From: Saprospiraceae bacterium
GTDB lineage: Bacteria > Bacteroidota > Bacteroidia > Chitinophagales > Saprospiraceae
Direction: 5' to 3'
Assembly: GCA_016714985.1 (NCBI GenBank)
Contig: JADKBS010000033.1
Location: 3,211 to 67,210 of the forward strand
Length of the DNA: 64,000 nt
Part shown: positions 26,626 to 33,292 of the stretch, piece by piece
Layout: each line of letters begins with the position of its first letter
Numbering within the stretch: position 1 is the first letter of the stretch
The notes under the pieces: model-generated
What the model saw: the letters and a program-made list of their open reading frames with translations, nothing else
What the model was told of the DNA's origin: nothing
The model's database searches: none
Made by a program: the position numbers and the translations under genes

Positions 26626-26878
26626 GTTGGCAGTTCGCCAGTTGGCAGTCGGCAGTCAGTGCGCAGTCAAAAAGTCTTTTAGACAGTTCAATGCAAAATT
26701 GTCCTACCCCCTGCCGCTCAATGAAATCAAAGAATAACGCTGCAAATGTGCGACCTTTACTACGGCCCGCGCCGCGCGCGCAAAATGCCTCCCCGAAATC
26801 AGTAACGCTGCAAATGTAGCAGACCTTTACTAAACAACTGCCAGCTGACTGCAAACTGCCAACTGGCGAACTGCCAAC
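26626..26878. repeat. Perfect 24-bp inverted repeat enclosing two direct repeats
   Basis: Arms 26626-26649 and 26855-26878 are exact reverse complements, made of GTTGGCAGTTC-like words. Inside are near-identical direct repeats, 26735-26762 and 26803-26832 (both start TAACGCTGCAAATGT and end ACCTTTACTA). The region fills the whole gap between the vWA gene and the thioesterase gene. Confidence 0.8.
26810..26818 (-). promoter_or_regulatory. Candidate -7 box in intergenic direct repeat
   Basis: TACATTTGC on the minus strand matches TAnnTTTG. The partner repeat has CACATTTGC at the matching place (26742-26750). Either could drive the thioesterase gene, though the leader would be 130-200 nt. Confidence 0.35.
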
Positions 26879-26889
26879 GGCCAACACCT

Positions 26890-27987
26890 TCACTTCCGTT
26901 TCCGCTTATTATTCTTGTAATCCAAGAAAATAAACTCGCCCAAGCCCTGTAAATTAGAATAAAACGCCTTTCCATTATTGGCCTTTGTGAACTGGTCAAC
27001 AAACTGCACCAGATAGGGGTCACGGGCAATCATGAAAGTGGTGATGGGGATGCCCATTTTGCGGCATTTCAGCGCCAGTCCGAGCGTTCGGCTGACGATG
27101 GTACGGTCGAGGCCAAAGGAGTTCTGGTAGTATTTTTTGCCCTTTTTGATGCAGGTAGGCTTGCCGTCCGTTATCATGAAAATTTGCTTGTTGGGGTTGC
27201 GGCGTTTCCGCAGGATGTCCATCGCCAGTTCCAATCCGGCAACTGTGTTGGTATGAAATGGCCCCACTTCGAGGTAGGGCAAATCCTTAATTTCAATCTG
27301 CCATGCATCGTTCCCAAACGCCAGAATGTCAAGCGTATCCTTCGGGTAGCGTGTCGTAATCAATTCAGATAAGGCCAAAGCGACCTTCTTGGCAGGCGTA
27401 ATCCGGTCTTCGCCATAGAGAATCATCGAGTGCGACACATCAATCATCAACACGGTGCTGGTCTGGCTTTGGTAGAAGGTTTCTTGTACTTCCAAGTCCT
27501 CTGGCATCAGTTTGAAATCATCAATCCCGTGGTTGATATGCGCATTGCGCAAACTCTCGGACACGGCGATACTTTCCAAGGTGTCACCAAATTCGTAGGG
27601 CCGAAGTTCACTGGCCGGTTCGTCGCCCTTGCCCTCAAACTTGGTAATGTGGTTGCCGGACTTCGTCTTTTTCAATTGGCCGAAAACATCTTCCAACGCC
27701 TGCCGCCGCAGGGCAATCTCCATCTTGGAAGTAGGCACATAGCCCGGCATTCCCATTGTTTCACTATCGGTAATATAGCCCATTTCAATCAGGTCTTGGA
27801 TGAAATCGGCGATGCCGTACTCATCTGAGGTCAACTTGTACTGGCGGTCAAGCTCCGTCAGCCAAGCAAGCGCCTCCGCCACGTTGCCTGCCGTATGGAG
27901 CAACAGTTCCTGAAATAGCTTCAAAAGCTTTTCGAAAATGGTGTCGCCATCATCTGGCGTGTATTCTGAAAATTGCCAACCGAGCAT
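26890..27987 (-). CDS. vWA-domain protein (COG4867-like)
   Basis: A 365-residue cytoplasmic protein from ATG 27987; the frame stays open to 28191 but lacks family similarity there. An N-terminal helical region (about 1-150) precedes a von Willebrand A domain with an intact MIDAS: DVSHSM, the Thr in HTNTVAG, and ITDGKP. The end is strongly basic (NNKRKRK). Relatives are usually encoded beside a MoxR/ChlI-type AAA ATPase and act as its vWA partner. Here the nearest MoxR gene is 18 kb away (46115-47059), so a partnership is possible but not shown by position. Confidence 0.87.
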   Translation of the reverse strand: MLGWQFSEYTPDDGDTIFEKLLKLFQELLLHTAGNVAEALAWLTELDRQYKLTSDEYGIADFIQDLIEMGYITDSETMGMPGYVPTSKMEIALRRQALEDVFGQLKKTKSGNHITKFEGKGDEPASELRPYEFGDTLESIAVSESLRNAHINHGIDDFKLMPEDLEVQETFYQSQTSTVLMIDVSHSMILYGEDRITPAKKVALALSELITTRYPKDTLDILAFGNDAWQIEIKDLPYLEVGPFHTNTVAGLELAMDILRKRRNPNKQIFMITDGKPTCIKKGKKYYQNSFGLDRTIVSRTLGLALKCRKMGIPITTFMIARDPYLVQFVDQFTKANNGKAFYSNLQGLGEFIFLDYKNNKRKRK

Positions 27988-28061
27988 AGTGGAAATTTGG
28001 AAATTGAGAAATAGGGAAATTTTGGGATCGCAACCACAAAAACACTTCAAGCCGTCAAAAG

Positions 28062-28928
28062 TTAGCCACTCCTTTTGTTTCGCTTCTGCCATTCGAGCCA
28101 GACCATGCGCCCAGCCAAGGCCAAAATAATGACTAAACCGCCAATTATCGCTGCTGTAGAGGGTTTTTCTTCGTAAAAAATCAATACCCAAACCGGGTTC
28201 AACATCGGCTCCAGCATGGCCAACAGCGACGCCTCAATGGCCAGTACCCGTTTCATGCCATAAGTGAACAGCACGAAACCAAGCCCCAGTTGAAGGATGC
28301 CCAGCCAAGCCAACATGCCCGCTTCGGCCAGTGTGGGCATGGGCGATTGCAACAGCCAGGGCAGGCCAATCCCTGCCATCATCATATTGCCCCAGAAGAT
28401 GGAGCCTGTCTGCCGTTCCGGCCCGTTAAGCCGCTGGCCAACGTAAAGCGCCGCCATCAAAAAGCCTGAAAGGAAAGCGATAAAATTCCCCGTCATGCTG
28501 CCTGTGCCCAAGTCGCCATACACCAAGATGACCATGCCCAACAAGCAAAACAGGATGGTGACGATGTTGACCCTTTCCAGCTTGATTTTGAAGAAATACG
28601 GCTCGGCAAGCAGTACCCAAATCGTGCCCGTGTATTGCAGCAAAATGGCATTGGCCGCCGTCGTCATCTTGGTGGAAACCACAAAACTCAGCACCAGAAA
28701 GCAATAAAACAGCGCATTGAGCCAGCCCTGTTTGTTCATCTGGAAGACCTGCCGCCTGAAAATGACCAGAAAAACCAGTGCTGCCAAAAAGCTCCGATAG
28801 GAAAGTATGGTATAGGCATCCTGGGGCAACAGTTTGACGAAAACGCCCCCCGTGCTCCAAAACACCGCCGCCATGATGATGGCGAGGATGCCCTTCCTGT
28901 GTTCTGCTATGCCCCTAAGTTCGGCCAT
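28062..28928 (-). CDS. EamA/DMT-superfamily transporter
   Basis: A 288-residue inner-membrane protein with ten hydrophobic helices in two EamA repeats (GILAIIMAAVFWSTGGVFVK; NFIAFLSGFLMAALYVGQR). Start ATG 28928 is chosen because the upstream frame lacks membrane-protein character. C-terminal EPMLNPVWVLIFYEEKPS is the typical second-repeat signature of the drug/metabolite transporter family. The end is basic and cytoplasmic. The substrate is unknown. Confidence 0.9.
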   Translation of the reverse strand: MAELRGIAEHRKGILAIIMAAVFWSTGGVFVKLLPQDAYTILSYRSFLAALVFLVIFRRQVFQMNKQGWLNALFYCFLVLSFVVSTKMTTAANAILLQYTGTIWVLLAEPYFFKIKLERVNIVTILFCLLGMVILVYGDLGTGSMTGNFIAFLSGFLMAALYVGQRLNGPERQTGSIFWGNMMMAGIGLPWLLQSPMPTLAEAGMLAWLGILQLGLGFVLFTYGMKRVLAIEASLLAMLEPMLNPVWVLIFYEEKPSTAAIIGGLVIILALAGRMVWLEWQKRNKRSG

Positions 28929-29053
28929 GTTGGTATTTGAATTGGCCGCAAAGATTGGGATTTTTTTGGCATTGCGAAGTGGGCAGAAAATGTCCGATTG
29001 GCTTTGGGTCACCCAGGCATTTAGGTATGATTCATCGCCCACAAATCATATAT

Positions 29054-29225
29054 AGGGCTTTCTTATAAAAATGAATGAACTGTTTTTTTGGCAAATCTCG
29101 GCACTTTTCGAGAGGCGGGGTTATCAAACCCCGCTATTCCAGAACAGCGGGGTTTGATAACCCCGCCTCTCGAAGGAACCTCTGCTATTCAATCTTCCAC
29201 AATGCGATTTTTATAGGAAAGCCCT
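29054..29225. mobile_element. MITE-like nested palindrome
   Basis: A 172-bp unit. Terminal inverted repeats (AGGGCTTTCTTATAAAAAT at 29054-29072 and its reverse complement with one change at 29207-29225) flank a perfect 29-bp palindrome (arms 29107-29135 and 29146-29174, 10-nt loop ATTCCAGAAC). The spacers on the two sides are nearly equal (34 and 32 bp). There is no gene inside. Target duplication is not clear. Alternatively the core alone is a strong terminator of the downstream minus-strand remnant. Confidence 0.6.
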
Positions 29226-29265
29226 TAAATCATCCATCTTATGCTTCTTGAATCAAAAAGCCGTC

Positions 29266-29643
29266 CTATACGGCGCCTACTAACCGTTCTTTCAACCCCA
29301 CATACCCCGCCTCCATCACCTTGTCATGGTTCCATGAAAAAATGGGCCGTGCAATCGGCGCCAACAGGTTCAGCCATGCCTTGGTGGTGTTCACCAGCCA
29401 ATCGTACTGAACGGTTGTCACCCCGTTTTCATGGGAAAAATGCCAGATGCCCTTGCCCTGCAATTCGTCAAAGGCACGGCCTTCCTCCTGTATCAAGTGC
29501 TTGTGCATCACGGGCTTGAAGCCACCCTTTTTGTGCATCACCTTGACTGTGGTGTGCTTACCCCTATTTTCGGCGGCGGTTTCCATGAATTCGAAGTATT
29601 CGCCTGTGGCTGGGTTGATAAGTCATTGACCTTTGGTTGCCAT
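29266..29643 (-). pseudogene. Cupin/SRPBCC chimeric remnant
   Basis: From ATG 29643 the frame reads six codons, a TGA, and then stays open to 29266. The first part (NPATGEYFEFMETAAENRGK, then PVMHKHLIQEEGRAFD) resembles the start of a cupin protein. The last part (ELQGKGIWHF, VQYDWLVNTTKAWLNLLAPI, then FSWNHDKVMEAG) is the C-terminal half of an SRPBCC/polyketide-cyclase protein. Two unrelated halves fused in frame plus an early stop suggest a deletion between neighbouring genes. A short product from ATG 29586 (106 residues) could still be made. Confidence 0.6.
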
Positions 29644-29922
29644 GATTTTATGTTGTTTTCAGTGAAACAAGAAGGTTGAACTCGTTTTGGTCTGATTTAC
29701 AAAATTGGGGGTGAAATGGATTTTGGAAAGTCTTTTCCTTAAGCAAAATTTCGATTGGCGAATCAAGTTTCAGAACAGGGCAAGGCAAACAAAAAGCCTT
29801 TAGTTTGCTTTAAATTGCAAGAAAAATAATATGTTTGCCCCGACAAGCAAAGTATCTATGGAGAAAACCTGAAAAAAGTAGTGTGTCCTATAAGTGGACA
29901 TACGTTCACCCACAAAGGTAGG

Positions 29923-29973
29923 TGCACCCACTGACTAAGTAAACACGAATGTCGTGTTTACTTAGTCAGTGGG
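29923..29973. repeat. Perfect 24-bp palindrome
   Basis: Arms 29923-29946 and 29950-29973 are exact reverse complements around the 3-nt loop ATG. The core word AAGTAAACACGA resembles the core of the next palindrome (29996-30048). A smaller palindrome CGCCAAAATTGGCG lies between them (29978-29991). They form a row upstream of the EAD-CHAT gene. Confidence 0.85.
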
Positions 29974-29995
29974 TGATACGCCAAAATTGGCGACT

Positions 29996-30048
29996 TTCCC
30001 GAAAACAGATAAGTAAAGACGATATGCGGGTTTACTTATTCGTTTTCG
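29996..30048. repeat. 20-bp palindrome, 18 of 20 pairs
   Basis: Arms 29996-30015 and 30029-30048 start and end with CCCGAAAAC / GTTTTCGGG and share the AAGTAAA core with the palindrome at 29923. It ends 56 bp before the EAD-CHAT start. It could be a mobile repetitive element, a regulatory structure, or a terminator. Confidence 0.8.
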
Positions 30049-30084
30049 GGAGTGCCGTTGATAGGCGAAACTAAAAATGAAATG

Positions 30085-30104
30085 AAATAAATAAATAAAT
30101 AAAT
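30085..30104 (+). repeat. (AAAT)5 microsatellite touching a start codon
   Basis: Five exact AAAT units end directly at ATG 30105 of the EAD-CHAT gene, so unit gain or loss would move any ribosome binding site relative to the start. No GGAGG-like site is visible; Bacteroidota often use A-rich leaders instead. Confidence 0.8.
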
Positions 30105-30600
30105 ATGAAAAAGAGTCAAATTAGGCATTTAGTCAATCAGTACATTGCAGAAAATAAAATCCATGAGGCTCTTGACGTTTTGACTACTTACGCTAAAGGA
30201 CTTGACCGGTATCTTGAAAATGAACTACTTCTTCAACTAGCCTCCTTAAACAGGAATTCAAAAGATTACAACAATAATTTGATTTCGAGAGAAGATTTTA
30301 ATCTGGCTATCGCCAAGACAAATTACGCTGTTACTCAAATACTGGAACGAATTCCTGATAAGGGGAACGAGGTTCTATTGGAAAATTCAACGGTTGAAAG
30401 TGCAAACACTAAACAAGTGATTTTGTTTTTGACAGCAAACCCAACAAATACCAGTTCATTGCGAATAGATGAAGAACTTAGAAAAGTAAAAGATAATTTA
30501 GCGCAGACCACAAGTAGAGATTCATTTCAACTTGTAAGTGAATCTGCGGTAAGAATTGCGACAATTACTGGTGCAATGCAAAAATTTAAACCAGCAATTG

Positions 30601-31835
30601 TTACGCTACTGGACACTTTAATGTAAGTGCCTGAAAAAGAAGGAATTAGGTGAGTCATAGTATCTTTGGATTGACTAAAAACAATTCACTATGACGACCC
30701 AACTCCTTCAAGTTGACGAAATTAAGCAGTTTTTCCCAGGTTGGCGCAAGGACGTGCTGAAAATTTCCTGCTGATAGTCCACTGCATCATCCGCTGCCGC
30801 ACGGTCTGCCAAGTGCCGAGCAGAGGCCGGGCCATCCTCCAGCGCCGGAACCTCAAGCTGGAAAGCATTTTACAAGCAGTTCATTCGCTTCTTCAAGATG
30901 AAGTGGATTGACGGTTTCTGCATGGGCATCGCTTGGCTGATTATCAGCATGAGCGGCCTGCGGACGGAGGCCTTCCTCGTGATGGACAGGACGAACTGGA
31001 AGCTCGGCGGCATTGACATCAACGTGCTGTTCATCGGCCTGTTGCTCCCAAACGGCTGCTTCGTGCCCATCGTTTGGAAGCCACTGGCCAAGAAAGGCAA
31101 CAGCAGCACGGAAGAGCGCAAGGCGCTGATGGGGCGGTTCAGAAGGCGTGGCGACCGTTCAACTCCTTGAAAATCAGCGTGTTGGCGGACAGGGAGTCAT
31201 CGGGGGGAGTGGTTCCACTTCTTGAGGGCATGTGGGTTCTCCTCGTCATCCGGCTCCGCCACCAGGACTACCTGGGCCTCTGGCGGCCTCCATCAAGAAA
31301 ACGGTGGCCAAACGGACGGGCACATCCGCAGGAGGCTCAGGCGTGACGGCTTCTTCCAGGCCAGCATCGAGATACTGGGGTACACCTACACCTATGTAGT
31401 GTTCCCCAATACTGGAGCCGAAAGGGCACGGACGAGTTCGTCGTACTGCTGTCGGACATGGCCGATGCCGCCAAAATCAGCGAGGCCTACCGAAAGCGGT
31501 GGGGCATCGAGGATTTCTTCCTCCATTGCAAGACCAACGGGTTCAACATGGAGGACCTGAACTTCAAGAACTTGGAAAAGGTGCAGCTCCTCATGGCGCT
31601 GGCAGTATTCTCGCTGCTGAACGGCCTGATAAAGAGGGAGTGAAGCCTATTGCCCTGAAAAATTACCGGGACAAAAAGGCGAGGTCCATCTCTTTGTTCC
31701 GGCTTGGGTTTGACAACTTAAAGAATATGCTGCACGTTTTGACCGACTTGATGGGGTTTTTGCTGGAAATCTTGGCAAAAAGCCACTATAATCCGAGGAA
31801 CTGGTGTTTTCTCATAAAAGTGTACAGTAGCGTAA
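30601..31835. mobile_element. IS4-type insertion sequence, 1235 bp, in the CHAT gene
   Basis: The ends are inverted repeats: TTACGCTACTGGACAC... on the left and its near reverse complement on the right (21 of 23 match). The 7-bp target GCAATTG is duplicated at 30594-30600 and 31836-31842. The interior is GC-rich, unlike the AT-rich target gene, so it came from elsewhere. The transposase frame is broken, so it cannot move by itself now. Confidence 0.9.
30691..31835 (+). pseudogene. Broken DDE transposase of the insertion sequence
   Basis: ATG 30691 starts MTTQLLQVDEIKQFFPGW but hits a stop near 30771. Later frames hold a DDE transposase: MDRTNWKLGGIDINVLFIGL with the first Asp, KPLAKKGNSSTEERKALMGR, then after frame changes KRWGIEDFFLHCKTNGFNME with the Glu of the YREK-like region, and MALAVFSLLNG. 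At least three frame changes are needed. The pattern is that of IS4-group DDE_Tnp_1 transposases. The duplicated target is still exact although the transposase is damaged, which fits recent insertion plus sequence errors, or insertion of an already defective copy. Confidence 0.8.
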
Positions 31836-32222
31836 GCAATTGTACATTTTTCTGGGCATGGAACTGGTGATGATGGAATTGCAATTGAAGATGAAAGTGG
31901 TAAGGCAATATTTTTTCCAACCGAAGGGATTAGCAGACTTTTTCGACTTTTTAGGAATCAAGTCAAATGTGTACTTTTGAATGCTTGTTATTCCAGGATA
32001 CAGGCACAAGAAATAAGTGCACATGGAATTTATGTAATAGGCATGAACAAAGCGATTGGTGATAAGGCAGCAATTGATTTTGCTGTTGGCTTTTATCAAA
32101 GCCTTGGTGAAGGAAATACATTTGAATTTGCATATGAAATTGCAATGGTGAATATTTCACCAAATTTGACCGATGCAAACACTCCTGAAATCTGGTTTAA
32201 TGGAAATAAAATTTAATTGGAA

Positions 32223-33065
32223 ATGGATTGGAAAAACTTAATATCAAGCGCAAAAGAAAAAATTACAGAATCAGCAATTGCCTCTCTAAAAGATGAGGCA
32301 AAAAAACTTCTTGTTGAAAATAAAGAAGACGAGGCTATAAAACTCCTTTTAGAAATAGCAAAAGGAATTGGAGATAATAAATCCTATAACGAGATTGCGG
32401 CGAATGCAATCAGTCTTGAAAATATTCGAAGGTTGTCAGAAAGTGATTTGTTGGGCAAATTAGAGGCTGGCAGAGAAGTAAAAAACATTTTGTTCGCTTT
32501 GTTGAATATTACAGACAATATCAAATTTTCCGAACTCAATGAAAAGGAAAATGAAATAAGAAAAATTGAAAACGAATTTTCGGACAACATCAATGATTCA
32601 TTACAAGAAATCAATAATTTCTGGCTCACAGGACTTGCTTTTAGTTTCATTGGTTTATCGATGATAATATTCTCTCGTTTTCTTGCAAATACTTCATTTG
32701 CAAATATTTCCTTCTTTTTTGGAATAATACTTATTTTTTCAAGTTTTGCATTATTTCTTGGGATTCAACTAAAAGGTGGAAAAAAGATTTCAAAGTCTTT
32801 TTCAGATAATCAAGACATGATAAATCAATTACAACAAATTTCACTTGATTTGTCACGCTCAACAAGAACTGCCACGATTTATGCTGCGAAAAATATTAAT
32901 AACATAAATGAATTAATAGCAGCATCAATTCCAACTTTGACTAAATTGGGATTAGTAAATGAAAGTAATAAACTGAAGTTTGAAAATACTCAAAAATTCA
33001 TAGTTTCAACTCTCGAATATTCAGAAGAAATTGAAAAGGCAATCAAGGATCTTGAAAGGCTTTAA
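32223..33065 (+). CDS. EAD-like membrane protein, putative partner of the CHAT protease
   Basis: A protein of 280 residues from ATG 32223 (TTG 32217 is possible). The N-terminal 115 residues are helical and resemble the adaptor of the preceding CHAT protein (DEAIKLLLEIAKGIGDNKSY compared with EALDVLTTYAKGLDRYLEN). Two TM helices follow (about 140-160 FWLTGLAFSFIGLSMIIFS; about 167-187 ISFFFGIILIFSSFALFLGI), then a helical C-terminal domain (about 195-280, ISLDLSRSTRTATIYAAKN). The gene starts 6 bp after the CHAT stop, so the two form an operon. A CHAT protease that cleaves a neighbouring membrane protein to make it toxic would fit, but no cleavage site is identified. The function is unproven. 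Confidence 0.75.
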   Translation: MDWKNLISSAKEKITESAIASLKDEAKKLLVENKEDEAIKLLLEIAKGIGDNKSYNEIAANAISLENIRRLSESDLLGKLEAGREVKNILFALLNITDNIKFSELNEKENEIRKIENEFSDNINDSLQEINNFWLTGLAFSFIGLSMIIFSRFLANTSFANISFFFGIILIFSSFALFLGIQLKGGKKISKSFSDNQDMINQLQQISLDLSRSTRTATIYAAKNINNINELIAASIPTLTKLGLVNESNKLKFENTQKFIVSTLEYSEEIEKAIKDLERL

Positions 33066-33085
33066 TTGAAGCTGATACTAACAAA

Positions 33086-33151
33086 ATGGCAGAATTTTCA
33101 TTGAAAGCCAGACAGTTATTTGAAAGAATAAAGGAAGTGAATAATCAATAA
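33086..33151 (+). CDS. 21-residue small reading frame
   Basis: ATG 33086 opens a 21-codon frame (MAEFSLKARQLFERIKE...), 20 bp after the membrane-protein stop, in the same AT-rich composition. It could be a small peptide of the locus or the start of a lost third gene. Support is weak. An inverted repeat TGGCTTTAC (33164-33172 / 33212-33220) follows it. Confidence 0.25.
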   Translation: MAEFSLKARQLFERIKEVNNQ

Positions 33152-33238
33152 ATCGCCCATCAATGGCTTTACGAAAATGCCGCCCAAAAGCCAACGCAGG
33201 GTGACACATTTGTAAAGCCAACCGTTACCCTACAAAAA

Positions 33239-33271
33239 AAAGGGACTCCAGCTCCCCGCCGGAATCCCTTT
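33239..33271 (-). terminator. Terminator of the PDZ-protein gene
   Basis: AAAGGGACTCC and GGAATCCCTTT form an 11-bp stem with one mismatch. Read on the minus strand it is followed by a run of T (A-run at 33233-33241 of the plus strand). It also has T-rich sequence on the plus side, so it may work in both directions. Confidence 0.75.
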
Positions 33272-33292
33272 CCTTTTTAGTCCTTGCCTCCC

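Larger units (their letters stand above)
30105..32216 (+). pseudogene. EAD11-like / CHAT caspase-like protease, split by an insertion sequence
   Basis: The two parts (30105-30600 and 31843-32216) join in frame, once the insertion and one target copy are removed, to a 289-residue protein. Residues about 1-85 are an EAD11-like helical adaptor (EALDVLTTYAKGLDRYLEN, ISREDFNLAIAKTNYAV). Residues about 105-289 are a CHAT protease: entry strand ILFLTANPTNTSSLRIDEEL, catalytic His in VHFSGHG, catalytic Cys in LLNACYS, both intact. The insertion lies just before the His motif, so the present product (30105-30626) is adaptor only. EAD-CHAT proteins are predicted effectors of bacterial conflict systems, activated through homotypic EAD contacts. 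AT-rich compared with the flanks. The stop is 6 bp from the next ATG. Confidence 0.88.

Noticed and set aside
29605..29643. TGA read as selenocysteine in the cupin-like start
   Set aside because: No Sec-insertion hairpin and no family precedent for Sec there; the rest of the gene is a fusion remnant, so a lesion is simpler.
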